A stretch of 64,000 nucleotides of DNA from Denitrificimonas halotolerans (GTDB taxonomy: Bacteria; Pseudomonadota; Gammaproteobacteria; Pseudomonadales; Pseudomonadaceae), in assembly GCF_034259425.1 (NCBI RefSeq), contig NZ_JAXIVU010000011.1, forward strand, positions 20,426 through 84,425. Reading direction: 5' to 3'. Positions 36,442 through 46,004 of the stretch are shown here, piece after piece. Numbering within the stretch: the first letter of the stretch is position 1; each line of letters begins with the position of its first letter. The notes under the pieces are model-generated. The model made no database searches, was not told the origin of the DNA, and saw only the letters and a program-made list of their open reading frames with translations. Position numbers and translations under genes: made by a program.

Positions 36442-37557
36442 ATGTCAGTGATCAACACCAACATTACTTCCATGATTGGCCAATCTAACCTGAGCAAATC
36501 ACAAAGTGCTCTGCAAACCAGCATGGAGCGCCTATCTTCTGGATTGCGTATTAACAGCGCTAAAGACGACGCCGCTGGCCAGGCCATTGCTAACCGCATG
36601 ACTGCCCAAATCACTGGCCTTGCACAAGCACAGCGTAACGCTAACGATGGTATTTCCATCGCACAAACCGCTGAAGGTGCGTTAAACCAAGTGAACGACA
36701 ACTTGCAGCGCATTCGTGAGCTGAGCGTACAGGCCGCCAACGGCAGTAACTCACAGAAAGACTTGAACTCTATTCAAGAAGAGATTACTCAGCGCCTAAC
36801 TGAGATCGATCGTATTTCTGAACAAACCGACTTCAACGGCGTGAAAGTACTGAAGCAAAACAGCGGCCTAGATGTTCAGGTAGGTGCTAATGACGGTGAA
36901 AAAATCACTGTTAATCTTAAAGAAATCAACTCAAGCACTTTAGGCCTCCAAGGATTTAATGTGAGCGGACTATCCGCCCCTATCACAGAAATTGTCACAG
37001 ATGATGGTGCAGGCACCATTACTAGAAAACCTATTGATTTAAGTGGTATCAATAATGGTCCTGGTGGAGAAATAACACTACACGGCTATGGTGAGTTTAC
37101 TTCTTCGACAGGTCTTTTTCAGAATTACGCCATTAAAGATGCCGACGGCAATATGTACAAGCTTGATGCTGACTCGGTTGATGCTGATGACGGCACAGTA
37201 ACGATGGATTTTACTGATGCAAACGGCTTAACCACAGCGCAAGAAGCTTATGCTACAGATGTTGAGAATGGCCTAACCTCCACAGCAAACCCACTTGCAG
37301 CGTTAGACTCTGCGTTAAACCAAGTAGACACCCTGCGCTCTGAGCTCGGTGCGGTGCAGAACCGTTTTGAAGATGCCATCACCAACTTGCGCACCAACGA
37401 GACTAACCTCTCTGCAGCGCGCTCACGCATCGAAGATGCAGACTACGCGGTAGAAGTGGCCAACATGACACGTGCGCAGATTCTGCAGCAAGCAGGTACT
37501 TCGGTACTGGCGCAAGCCAACCAGATCCCACAGAACGTATTGTCTCTGTTGGGTTAA
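36442..37557 (+). CDS. fliC: Flagellin (short form)
   Basis: 371 residues. The N-terminal D0/D1 (MSVINTNITSMIGQSNLSKS, SLQTSMERLSSGLRIN-type motif, RNANDGISIAQTAEGAL) and C-terminal D0/D1 (ARSRIEDADYAVEVANMTRAQILQQ split at VEVANM, ending NVLSLLG) are complete. The variable centre is only about 110 residues (160-275). It forms the helical filament after export with FliS. AAGGA is placed 7 bases before the ATG. A rho-independent terminator follows, so it is probably transcribed alone from P1/P2. Confidence 0.97.
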   Translation: MSVINTNITSMIGQSNLSKSQSALQTSMERLSSGLRINSAKDDAAGQAIANRMTAQITGLAQAQRNANDGISIAQTAEGALNQVNDNLQRIRELSVQAANGSNSQKDLNSIQEEITQRLTEIDRISEQTDFNGVKVLKQNSGLDVQVGANDGEKITVNLKEINSSTLGLQGFNVSGLSAPITEIVTDDGAGTITRKPIDLSGINNGPGGEITLHGYGEFTSSTGLFQNYAIKDADGNMYKLDADSVDADDGTVTMDFTDANGLTTAQEAYATDVENGLTSTANPLAALDSALNQVDTLRSELGAVQNRFEDAITNLRTNETNLSAARSRIEDADYAVEVANMTRAQILQQAGTSVLAQANQIPQNVLSLLG

Positions 37558-37598
37558 TCTGAACCCCTAGCTACAGCTTCGGCTGCATTGCCAAGCTA

Positions 37599-37633
37599 AA
37601 AGCCGGCTCCTTTGTGGGGGCCGGCTTTTTTAT
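37599..37633 (+). terminator. Rho-independent terminator after fliC
   Basis: AAAGCCGGC pairs with GCCGGCTTT around a 12-base loop, followed by TTTTTTATT. Confidence 0.9.
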
Positions 37634-37747
37634 TACGCCTTGACCAGTACCCCAAGCACCCTCCAAAAACCACCCATTAATCCTTACACTCTAAAGCCCT
37701 GCCAGCACGGTTGCGCCACTCCCATTGCTACCAGCCTTCTTGCTGCC

Positions 37748-37774
37748 TAAAGTTTTATCCTCACCTGCCGATAA
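37748..37774 (+). promoter_or_regulatory. Sigma-28 promoter for second flagellin
   Basis: TAAA-N15-GCCGATAA, an exact match, 31 bases before the GTG start at 37806. It shows that the longer open frame from 37725 is not the real start. Confidence 0.85.
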
Positions 37775-37805
37775 GGTGTTTGAGGATTCATTCAAGGAAA
37801 AAGGC

Positions 37806-39737
37806 GTGAGCATTATCAACACCAACCTTGCTGCACAACAGGGGCTTAATCATTTATCCCGCAGTAAAAATCAATTGACTAGCGCCATGGAACGCCTGTC
37901 ATCTGGTTTGCGCGTGAACAGCGCCCGTGATGATGCCGCCGGGCAAGCCATCAGTAACCGCATGAGCAGCCAAATCACTGGGCGCGCTATGGCGCAACGC
38001 AATGCCAATGATGGCATCTCTTTAGCACAAACTGCCCAAGGTGTGCTCAATAGCATCAACGACAAACTGCAACGCATTCGTGAACTGGCGGTACAGGGCC
38101 TCAACGGCACCCTCAGCACACAAGATGGCGATGCCGTGCAAGCAGAAATCAACTACAACCTACAAGAAATCGACCGCTTAGCCAGCACTGCTCACTACAA
38201 TGGCCTGCCCCTTTTGAATGGCCAAGCCGGGCAACTGCAATTGCAGGTGGGCGCCAACGATGGCGAGCAGATCGGCATTGATCTGGCACCACCAGGTTTC
38301 AGTGTAAAAGCCCTTGGCTTAGAGGGCCTCAATGTGCCCGGCCTTACTGGTGACATCATCGAGCGCAACAGCCTGCAAGGCGTTGCTCAAGATATTCCAC
38401 TGTACGACGCAAACACTACGCTAACATTTGCTACGGGCAGCCAACAGCCACTGTACTATAAAGCTAGCTATGGTTATTACGCCAACGATGGCGCCGGCGG
38501 TTTCGCTCAAGTAAACGTTAGCGCCAGCCACGACACTGCCAGCGATAGCAACGCAGTTACAGTCAGCAATCCACGACCACTGTTTAACAACCAACTACAA
38601 ACCCAAAGTGTTGCTTTACCGCCTTTAGCACACGGGGAACGCCTAGTGAGCGCCCATGGCACCCTTTACCTTGAACAGCAGCAAAATGATGGCAGTGTCG
38701 CCTACTATGCCACAGATATTGCACTGCAATATCAAAGCGGTTCAACGGCCAGCGCCAGCTTGAGCAACACCAGCGCTACCCCAACAACGCTCGCCCCTGC
38801 AGACCTGTCAGCATTAACTGAAGTGCCCGCCACCGATTTTACAAATTTAAGCACCATCGACTTCCAAGGGATTGATAGCAATACATTCTCTGCGCTAAGT
38901 CTGGTGCAGCAGACAACCAATGGGCAATGGATGATCCGTGGGGAAAGCGCCGATGGTACAGCGTATTTTAATGCCGACCTGTCTTTAACCCTCGGCGCCG
39001 ATGGCCAACCGCAGAGCGCTGTGGCAACGGCTCAACACAACACCCCTCATATCCTGCTAGGCACAGCCAGCGATGTGCGCAATAAAGTCAGCGGCCACTC
39101 ACAAATCACCATTGACCCACGCAATGTGACCGTTGATTACACCGACAGCAAAGGCAACAGCTACCAAAACGTTTTACAACAACACGCCGATGGCAACTAT
39201 TATTTTTTACTGCCAGGCCAAAGCAGCAGCACCGGCGGCTATAAAACCGCCACATTGGTGGATTTAGACGGCAGCAACGAAGTACTGCTACGCACCCTCA
39301 ACGGTAACAGTGAAGTCATCGTCTACCACCCAAGTAATGTCAGCACTGGCTCCAATTTCAACATAACCGCCCTCACCGATGCTGACGGCTTTGACGATAA
39401 CGGCGTTGCCCATACGCGCTTACAAATCAAAGAAAACGGCGAGGCTTTTCGGCTGCGCACTCCACGTAATCCGCTAGCAGCCATTGACCGCGCACTGAGC
39501 ATGGTGGATAGCAAACGCAGCTACTTGGGTGCTACGGAAAATCGCTTAGCCAGCACCATCGACAACAACCGCAATGCCGAAATCAATCTCAGCGCTGCTC
39601 GCTCACGTATCATGGATGCGGACTACGCGGTAGAAGTGGCCAACATGACACGCGCACAGATTCTGCAGCAAGCAGGCACATCGGTACTGGCACAAGCCAA
39701 TCAGATGCCACAGAACGTATTGTCTTTGTTGGAATGA
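37806..39737 (+). CDS. Second, long flagellin
   Basis: 643 residues from a GTG start with AAGG upstream; (M)SIINTNLAAQQGLNHL is the flagellin N-terminus. D0/D1 helices span about 1-180 and 570-643. The centre (about 190-565) is a large, Ser/Thr/Asn/Ala-rich beta-type insertion rich in YYA/YYF motifs that would form outer D2/D3 domains. The last 45 codons are nearly identical to those of fliC in DNA as well as protein. It has its own sigma-28 promoter and terminator, so the two flagellins can be made in different ratios. Confidence 0.93.
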   Translation: MSIINTNLAAQQGLNHLSRSKNQLTSAMERLSSGLRVNSARDDAAGQAISNRMSSQITGRAMAQRNANDGISLAQTAQGVLNSINDKLQRIRELAVQGLNGTLSTQDGDAVQAEINYNLQEIDRLASTAHYNGLPLLNGQAGQLQLQVGANDGEQIGIDLAPPGFSVKALGLEGLNVPGLTGDIIERNSLQGVAQDIPLYDANTTLTFATGSQQPLYYKASYGYYANDGAGGFAQVNVSASHDTASDSNAVTVSNPRPLFNNQLQTQSVALPPLAHGERLVSAHGTLYLEQQQNDGSVAYYATDIALQYQSGSTASASLSNTSATPTTLAPADLSALTEVPATDFTNLSTIDFQGIDSNTFSALSLVQQTTNGQWMIRGESADGTAYFNADLSLTLGADGQPQSAVATAQHNTPHILLGTASDVRNKVSGHSQITIDPRNVTVDYTDSKGNSYQNVLQQHADGNYYFLLPGQSSSTGGYKTATLVDLDGSNEVLLRTLNGNSEVIVYHPSNVSTGSNFNITALTDADGFDDNGVAHTRLQIKENGEAFRLRTPRNPLAAIDRALSMVDSKRSYLGATENRLASTIDNNRNAEINLSAARSRIMDADYAVEVANMTRAQILQQAGTSVLAQANQMPQNVLSLLE

Positions 39738-39775
39738 TCTACCGTCTGAGCACAACCCTTGGTTTGCCGTCCAAT

Positions 39776-39808
39776 AAAAAGCCGATTTCATTGGGGATCG
39801 GCTTTTTT
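39776..39808 (+). terminator. Rho-independent terminator after second flagellin
   Basis: AAAAAGCCGAT pairs with ATCGGCTTTTTT around a 10-base loop, ending in a T run. Confidence 0.9.
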
Positions 39809-40101
39809 GCTGGCTGACTTGCACTCACCCAGCAACCCATTATCCGTGGCGCCGCCCCTGCTGTGTGAATTACAGTCACACCCACTTACCGCTAGCAGCG
39901 CAACAGTCTATCTTCCTTAACATCCTGCCCACTCATCACGCACTGCACATAAAAACCTAAAGCTTTCTCTTTAGCGGCCGATAAGCGTTTATGATGGCCC
40001 TCATTTTGGGCTGAATGTATGAATTTCTGCTATGGGTTAACGGACAATTAAAGCAACAGCTAACCAATAGCAGAGCCTCACCTTATATAAGGATGTTAGT
40101 C
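39809..40101. other. Gap between second flagellin and flaG
   Basis: 293 bases without a gene. It holds the flaG sigma-28 promoter and a leader of about 110 bases; I see nothing else. Confidence 0.6.
39958..39984 (+). promoter_or_regulatory. Sigma-28 promoter for flaG
   Basis: TAAA-N15-GCCGATAA, an exact match, about 118 bases before the flaG ATG. Confidence 0.85.
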
Positions 40102-40455
40102 ATGAGTGTATCGCCTCTCAATACGGCCAACTCACTGCCTGCATTGCAGGCCATGGCAGAGCGCCAACAACAAGAAAAACCGAGTCCCGTCGCCGCACCC
40201 ACTGCAAGCGCCAATCGCCAACTTGAACCAACGCGTGATGAGTTGTTAGCCCCTATGCAGCAAGTCAATGCCGCACTAGGCAATTATGGGGTGGAGTTTG
40301 AAATCAGTGATGAGTCCGCCAAAGTAATTGTGCGCTTGGTGGATAAAGAGAACGGCAATGTCATTCGCCAAATCCCTTCAGAAGAAGTGCTACGTCTTGC
40401 TGACCGCCTAGAAGAACTGCAGGGGGTTGGTGCACTTATATCTGAGCAGGCTTAA
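40102..40455 (+). CDS. flaG: FlaG family protein
   Basis: 117 residues from an ATG with AAGGA 8 bases upstream; a longer frame to 40015 lacks a ribosome site. The C-terminal half is the FlaG domain (VEFEISDESAKVIVRLVD, RQIPSEEVLRLADRL). FlaG proteins influence filament length in polar flagellates, but their mechanism is not established. It lies after the flagellins and is transcribed separately. Confidence 0.93.
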   Translation: MSVSPLNTANSLPALQAMAERQQQEKPSPVAAPTASANRQLEPTRDELLAPMQQVNAALGNYGVEFEISDESAKVIVRLVDKENGNVIRQIPSEEVLRLADRLEELQGVGALISEQA

Positions 40456-40471
40456 TCGGTTTATGACTGAT

Positions 40472-40504
40472 GGCTGCTTGCGGTGAGCCGTACAGCAAGC
40501 AGCC
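40472..40504. terminator. Hairpin between convergent flaG and fliE
   Basis: GGCTGCTTGC pairs perfectly with GCAAGCAGCC (13-base loop); flanking GACTG/CAGTC extends the stem. There is no T run, but the position between convergent genes suits a bidirectional terminator. Confidence 0.5.
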
Positions 40505-40595
40505 CAGTCTGCAGTTCAAATCCACCCGAATAAAGCTCACCTGCCTGAGCACAGGCGCAAAGATCTAATGCTTGCTCAACACCCGCAGCCTGATT

Positions 40596-40925
40596 TTAAA
40601 CCTGCATGTTCATAATTTCTTTATAGGCGCCCACTAAACGGTTGCGCACCTGCACGCCCATTTGAAAAGCCACATCCGCTTTTTGCATATCGACCATGAC
40701 ATCGTTGAGGGCCACATTAGGGTCGCCTGCTTGGAAAGCTTGCGCCTGTGTTTCAGCCGTTTGCTGCAGCTGATTGATGCGACGAATTGACGCTTGTAGC
40801 TCACTACTGAACCCTCCTTGCCCTAGGCTATTGGTCGCTTGATTGTTGCTCCCACTGGCTTGTGAAGCAAGGTTATTGAGTTGCTGTAAGGTGGATTGAA
40901 TCGCTGAAATACTCATATCGCTCAT
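40596..40925 (-). CDS. fliE: Flagellar MS-ring/rod junction protein FliE
   Basis: 109 residues. The conserved C-terminal half (DPNVALNDVMVDMQKADVAF, then VRNRLVGAYKEIMNMQV) identifies FliE, which links the MS ring to the proximal rod. It stands alone, divergent from fliF, as in enterics and many betaproteobacteria. No clear Shine-Dalgarno sequence precedes either ATG (40925 or 40916). Confidence 0.95.
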   Translation of the reverse strand: MSDMSISAIQSTLQQLNNLASQASGSNNQATNSLGQGGFSSELQASIRRINQLQQTAETQAQAFQAGDPNVALNDVMVDMQKADVAFQMGVQVRNRLVGAYKEIMNMQV

Positions 40926-41174
40926 ATATAATCACAAAGTTATATCAACAATGGTATCATTTCCGAATTATCTGACACCAGTTATTAACGCTACAATGGG
41001 ATTTGTTCTGCTTTTTCCCAGTGATATATATTTAACGGCAACCCACAGCCTACTTCATTGAAACAGACGCACCCGAATGGGCGGCTCACCGTAACCTATG
41101 GATGACACCATGCCATTGGCACTTTTGCTTATTAATGCACAAATAACAAATATGTCTCAACTATGGAGGCGTGG

Positions 41175-42881
41175 ATGAATCACAGCGCGACAGAAGCGAA
41201 CCGTCAAAGCAACACTGTCAACACCGCTGGCCTAGAGCAGTGGCTGACTAAACTGCGCGGCAACCCCTTAGTGCCTCTGCTGGTTGCCGGCGCGGCAGTG
41301 ATTGCTATCATCATTGCCTTGCTGATGTGGGCAGGCAGCCCTGAGTACCGTGTACTGTACAGCAATCTCAGCGAGGCCGATGGCGGTCGTATCATTGCAG
41401 AGTTGGATCGCCAACAAATTCCTTACCAATTCAGCACTGGCGGACAAAACCTACTCGTGCCCAGCGACCAGGTACACAGCTTGCGCTTGCGTTTAGCTGA
41501 GCAAGGCTTGCCACAAGGCAGCAATGTTGGCTTTTCTCTGATGGATAACCAAGCTTTTGGTATCAGCCAATTTGCTGAGCAAGTGAATTTTCAACGTGCA
41601 CTGGAAGGCGAATTATCCAGCTCCATTGAGTCTTTAGGTCCAGTGGCTAGCGCCCGCGTGCATTTAGCGATGGCTAAGCCCTCAGTGTTTATCCGCGATA
41701 GCAAACCAGCCAAAGCCTCTGTCGTGCTTAATTTGCACCCCGGCCGTGCCCTTGGAGAAGGTCAAGTCAACGCCATTATTCATATGATTTCTAGCAGCGT
41801 ACCGGAGCTGATCACAGAAAACGTCACCTTAGTAGATCAGCATGGTAATTTGCTGTCTCGCCCACAGGGCATGACCAGCGACCTCGACGGCACCCAACTG
41901 AGCTACATAGAAGAAGTCGAGCGCTCTTACCAACAGCGCATTGAACGTATTTTAGCTCCGATTTTAGGCGCACAAAATGTACGGGCACAGGTTGCAGCAC
42001 AACTGGATTTTTCCAGCCGTGAAGAAACTTCCGAACGTTACGGCCCGAATCAAGCGCCCAATCAAGCTGCGGTGCGCAGCGCACAACACAGCGCGTCTTA
42101 TACTGATGGTGAGGGCTTAATCCAAGGTATTCCGGGTGCTTTGAGTAATGTGCCGCCGGGCGTTGCACCCTCACCCATTGAGCTGCAACCGAATGCAGAA
42201 GCAGATGATGCAGAGCCTGTTGAACCAAGACAACCGCCCTCACAGCAAAACATTGATAACGTGATCAACTATGAAGTGGATCGCAATATTGCGCACATCC
42301 AATACCGCCGCGGGCAAATTAAGCGCCTATCGGTGGCAGTGGTGGTTAACTACCGCGAACAGCTGGATGAAAACGGCGTGCTAAGTCGCGAGCCATTAAG
42401 CGACACTGAGTTGGATCACATCAGCCGTTTAGTGCGCCAAGCGATGGGCTACTCAGACACCCGCGGTGATCAGTTGGAAGTGGTGAACAGCCCCTTCATT
42501 GAGTTGGACTCATCAGAGCTTGAGCAACCCTGGTGGGAGTCAGCGCTTGTGCATCAACTGTTACTGCCTTTGGGGCGCTACTTGTTGGTCGGTTTAGCTG
42601 CGCTGCTGCTGTACTTTTTAATCGTCCGCCCATTACTGCGCCGCTACACCAATGCAGCTCGCACGACTCCTGAACAGCCACGTCTGCACGTACAAGTGGG
42701 AGACGATGACTCAGGTACTGAGAGCGAGCTGACTCCCGGTGATACCTATGAAAAGGTTCAGCAACGCCGCCGCAAAGCACACACCCATGAACAACACGTT
42801 AAACGGCTGCAAGAAATGGCCAAAGATGACCCTCGCATGGTCGCAATGATCATCCGCAGCTGGATGGATAAAAATGAGTAA
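41175..42881 (+). CDS. fliF: Flagellar MS-ring protein FliF
   Basis: 568 residues from the ATG at 41175, which follows a perfect GGAGG; an ATG four codons earlier lacks one. Two membrane helices (about 32-52 and 455-475) flank the YscJ/FliF ring-building domains (PEYRVLYSNLSEADGGRI; ASARVHLAMAKPSVF). The C-terminus (PRMVAMIIRSWM) binds FliG. It forms the base of the rotor and houses the export gate. It is first in fliFGHIJK. Confidence 0.96.
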   Translation: MNHSATEANRQSNTVNTAGLEQWLTKLRGNPLVPLLVAGAAVIAIIIALLMWAGSPEYRVLYSNLSEADGGRIIAELDRQQIPYQFSTGGQNLLVPSDQVHSLRLRLAEQGLPQGSNVGFSLMDNQAFGISQFAEQVNFQRALEGELSSSIESLGPVASARVHLAMAKPSVFIRDSKPAKASVVLNLHPGRALGEGQVNAIIHMISSSVPELITENVTLVDQHGNLLSRPQGMTSDLDGTQLSYIEEVERSYQQRIERILAPILGAQNVRAQVAAQLDFSSREETSERYGPNQAPNQAAVRSAQHSASYTDGEGLIQGIPGALSNVPPGVAPSPIELQPNAEADDAEPVEPRQPPSQQNIDNVINYEVDRNIAHIQYRRGQIKRLSVAVVVNYREQLDENGVLSREPLSDTELDHISRLVRQAMGYSDTRGDQLEVVNSPFIELDSSELEQPWWESALVHQLLLPLGRYLLVGLAALLLYFLIVRPLLRRYTNAARTTPEQPRLHVQVGDDDSGTESELTPGDTYEKVQQRRRKAHTHEQHVKRLQEMAKDDPRMVAMIIRSWMDKNE

Positions 42882-43881
42882 TTTTTCTTTTAACATGAGC
42901 GGTGCTAAACGCGGCGCCGTACTTCTAATGACTCTAGATGAAGACAGTGCTGCAGAAGTGTTGCAGCACTTCTCCACGGATGAAGTGAAAGAAATCAGTC
43001 GTGAAATGGCCAACCTAGGGCAATTGACTCAAGAAGATATCCGTCAAGTACTGGAAGCCTTTAGCAAAGAATCTGAAGAGTTTGCCGATATTAACCTGCA
43101 CAGTAGCGAACATATTCGCGCGGTACTCACTAAAGCTCTGGGCAACGAGCGCGCGGCTAGCCTGATTGAAGACTTAATTGAAAGTACCCAAAGCACCACA
43201 GGTATTGATGCTTTAAACCTCATGGAAACATCGGTGGTGGCTGATTTAGTGCGCGACGAACACCCACAAGTGATTGCCACCATTTTAATTCACTTAGACC
43301 GCCACCAAGCCTCCGCAGTTTTAGAGTTGTTCAATGATAAATTGCGTAATGATGTACTGCTGCGCATTGCCACCTTCACGGGTGTGCAGCCTGCTGCCTT
43401 GCAAGAGCTCACAGAGGTATTGGGCGGTTTACTCGATGGCCAAAACCTAAAACGCAGCAAAATGGGTGGCATACGTACTGCAGCAGAAATTCTCAACTTG
43501 ATGAACGCCAATCAAGAAGAGGAAGCCATTGACACCATTCGCGCGCACAACGCCGATTTGGCGCAGAAAATCATCGACGAAATGTTCTTATTCGAAAACC
43601 TCCTGGATTTGGACGATCGCAGCATTCAACTGTTGCTCAAAGAAATCGACACCAACAACCTAGTAGTGGCCCTCAAAGGTGCGCCCGAAGCGCTCTTACA
43701 CAAATTCACACAAAACATGTCACAACGTGCAGCTCAGCTATTGCTAGAAGATATGGAAGCCCGTGGCCCAATCCGTGTGTCGCAAGTGGAGCGTGAGCAA
43801 AAAGCCATCTTACAAGCTGTTCGCAAGTTAGTAGACAGTGGCGAGATTGTACTCAGTGCCGGAGATGACGCTTATGTTTAA
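42874..43881 (+). CDS. fliG: Flagellar rotor switch protein FliG
   Basis: 335 residues: an N domain that binds FliF, a middle domain with the EHPQ motif (RDEHPQVIATILIHL) that binds FliM, and a C domain with the charged torque helix (DDRSIQLLLKEID) that meets MotA. It overlaps fliF by 8 bases. Confidence 0.97.
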   Translation: MSNFSFNMSGAKRGAVLLMTLDEDSAAEVLQHFSTDEVKEISREMANLGQLTQEDIRQVLEAFSKESEEFADINLHSSEHIRAVLTKALGNERAASLIEDLIESTQSTTGIDALNLMETSVVADLVRDEHPQVIATILIHLDRHQASAVLELFNDKLRNDVLLRIATFTGVQPAALQELTEVLGGLLDGQNLKRSKMGGIRTAAEILNLMNANQEEEAIDTIRAHNADLAQKIIDEMFLFENLLDLDDRSIQLLLKEIDTNNLVVALKGAPEALLHKFTQNMSQRAAQLLLEDMEARGPIRVSQVEREQKAILQAVRKLVDSGEIVLSAGDDAYV

Positions 43882-44620
43882 ACCGCATCAGCCAAACAAG
43901 CCTGAACACCTGCACGAAACACCTCAAGATGAACATTGGCAGCCTTGGGAGATGGAGCAACTGCGGACTCAGCGCCTTACTCAAGCCCCTGTAAAGACAC
44001 TCAACGCCACTGAGCATGCACAACAACAAAGCTTTCGCCGCAATGCCGAGTTAGAAGCTTTACGTGAACAAGCACGCGCTGCTGCTCATGCTCAAGGCTA
44101 TCAAGCTGGCCTAGAACAGGGCCAGCAAGAAGGTTACCAACAGGGTTTGGAGCAGGGTCGTGCCGAAGCATTAGCCGCTGGTGAGCAAGCTGCCGAGCAA
44201 GCTTTAGCCCCCCTCTTAACGCTGGCAGAAAACTTTACAGCAGCACTGACCCAGTTTGATGAGGAAGTGGCCCACGCCTTAGTCGAATTGGCGCTCAGTA
44301 CAGGCCGACAGTTGGCGGGTGAGGCTTTAACTCAACAGCCGAAACAGATTTTAAACTTAGTGCGTGAACTGTTACATACGGAGCCAGCCCTCAACACTGC
44401 ACCCCGTTTATGGTTGCACCCGCAAGATCTAGCGCTAGTCGAACAACACTTATCCGCAGAACTGACAGCTGCCGGTTGGCAGTTGCAGCCCGACGAGCAA
44501 CTCACTCGAGGCGGCTGCCGTGTCACCAGTGTCAGCGGTGAGCTGGATGCCACCTGGGAAAGCCGTTGGCAAGCCATTCAGCAGCAAGTCCTCACACCGC
44601 CCCCTTCGAGCGCTAAGTAA
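43874..44620 (+). CDS. fliH: Flagellar export regulator FliH
   Basis: 248 residues from ATG 43874, where GGAG lies 9 bases upstream; an ATG at 43865 is possible. The middle has the glycine-spaced helix (GYQAGLEQGQQEGYQQGLEQ) typical of FliH, followed by the V-ATPase stator-like C domain. It holds FliI and docks it to FliN. It overlaps fliG by 8 bases and fliI by one. Confidence 0.93.
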   Translation: MFKPHQPNKPEHLHETPQDEHWQPWEMEQLRTQRLTQAPVKTLNATEHAQQQSFRRNAELEALREQARAAAHAQGYQAGLEQGQQEGYQQGLEQGRAEALAAGEQAAEQALAPLLTLAENFTAALTQFDEEVAHALVELALSTGRQLAGEALTQQPKQILNLVRELLHTEPALNTAPRLWLHPQDLALVEQHLSAELTAAGWQLQPDEQLTRGGCRVTSVSGELDATWESRWQAIQQQVLTPPPSSAK

Positions 44621-46002
44621 TGCACACAGCTGAACTGGACAAACTGCATCAATCGCGTTGGTTACACCGACTGCAGAAAACGACAAAACGCATTGATCGC
44701 CTACCCAACTATCAAGCCAGTGGACGTATTATTCGTGCCACCGGCATGGTGCTGGAAGCGGTTGGTTTACGCGTCCCTTTAGGCAGTGCTTGCCAAATTG
44801 AAATGGCCCGCGCAGACGGCTCTATTCGTAGCCGTTTTGCTGAAGCGGAAGTAGTGGGGTTCTCCGGTGATCATCTATATTTAATGCCGCTAGAAGAACT
44901 CAGTGGTCTCGCCCCCGGCGCACGGGTCTTCCCTTTAGGTGGACGCAACAGCGCTCGACGCTTCCCTCTTGGCAGCAGCCTGCTGGGCCGAGTGCTCGAT
45001 GGTAACGGCCGCCCCTTGGACAGCAAAGGTCCTGTGGATGAAGCTCCGCATGCACCGCTAGCCACAGCACCACTCAACCCTTTGATTCGCGCCCCCATCG
45101 ACTCACCAATTGATGTAGGTATTCGCGCCATCAACAGCCTACTCACTGTCGGTCGCGGTCAACGCATGGGATTATTTGCCGGCTCTGGGGTGGGTAAGTC
45201 TGTTCTGTTAGGCATGATGGCGCGCTACACCCAAGCCGACATTATTGTCGTGGGCTTGATCGGTGAACGTGGTCGTGAGGTACAAGACTTTATTGATAAC
45301 ATTCTTGGCCCCGAAGGCTTAAAGCGTGCCGTGGTAGTGGCGGCTCCAGCAGACACCTCGCCCTTACAGCGTTTACAAGGAGCCTCCTACGCCACACGTT
45401 TAGCCGAAGATTTTCGCGACCAAGGCTTGAATGTGCTGTTAATCATGGACTCGTTAACTCGCTACGCTATGGCGCAACGTGAAATTGCTTTAGCCATCGG
45501 AGAACCGCCAGCAACCAAGGGCTACCCACCTTCGGTTTTCGCAAAACTACCCGGGTTGGTCGAACGCACCGGTAATGGCCCCAAAGGCGGTGGCTCCATT
45601 ACAGCTTTTTATACTGTGTTAACTGAAGGTGATGATCAGCAAGACCCTATAGCGGACTCAGCCCGTGCAATTCTCGACGGGCATATCGTACTGTCACGGC
45701 AGCTAGCCGAGTCCGGTCATTACCCTGCAATTGATATAGAAGCTTCAATCAGTCGCGTCATGACCAGTATTATTGCACCCGAGCAACTGCAGCTGGCCCA
45801 GCAATTTAAGCAGTTATTTTCACGCTATCAACGCAACCGCGACCTGATCAGTGTGGGCGCTTATAGTCCTGGCCATGACCCCATGTTGGATAAGGCCGTG
45901 CAGCTGTATCCACAGTTGGAAAAGTTTTTACAGCAACGCATTGATGAGCGAGCCAGCATCGATGCATCGCTACAAGCATTGGTGGCTGCGCTGAGATCAT
46001 AA
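44620..46002 (+). CDS. fliI: Flagellar export ATPase FliI
   Basis: 460 residues, F1-ATPase beta-like. Walker A is GLFAGSGVGKSVLLG; the catalytic GERGREVQDF and the Walker B LLIMDSLTRYAMAQREIALA stretch (seen as VLLIMDSLTRYAM) follow. It supplies energy and unloading for flagellar export. Its start overlaps the fliH stop by one base. Confidence 0.97.
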   Translation: MHTAELDKLHQSRWLHRLQKTTKRIDRLPNYQASGRIIRATGMVLEAVGLRVPLGSACQIEMARADGSIRSRFAEAEVVGFSGDHLYLMPLEELSGLAPGARVFPLGGRNSARRFPLGSSLLGRVLDGNGRPLDSKGPVDEAPHAPLATAPLNPLIRAPIDSPIDVGIRAINSLLTVGRGQRMGLFAGSGVGKSVLLGMMARYTQADIIVVGLIGERGREVQDFIDNILGPEGLKRAVVVAAPADTSPLQRLQGASYATRLAEDFRDQGLNVLLIMDSLTRYAMAQREIALAIGEPPATKGYPPSVFAKLPGLVERTGNGPKGGGSITAFYTVLTEGDDQQDPIADSARAILDGHIVLSRQLAESGHYPAIDIEASISRVMTSIIAPEQLQLAQQFKQLFSRYQRNRDLISVGAYSPGHDPMLDKAVQLYPQLEKFLQQRIDERASIDASLQALVAALRS

Positions 46003-46004
46003 CC

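Noticed and set aside
37725..37805. N-terminal extension of the second flagellin
   Set aside because: It contains the sigma-28 promoter, and flagellins begin at the SIINTN motif, reached from the GTG at 37806.
41116..41129. TTGGCAC...TTGC resembling a sigma-54 promoter before fliF
   Set aside because: The GG and GC elements are only 7 bases apart; sigma-54 needs about 10.
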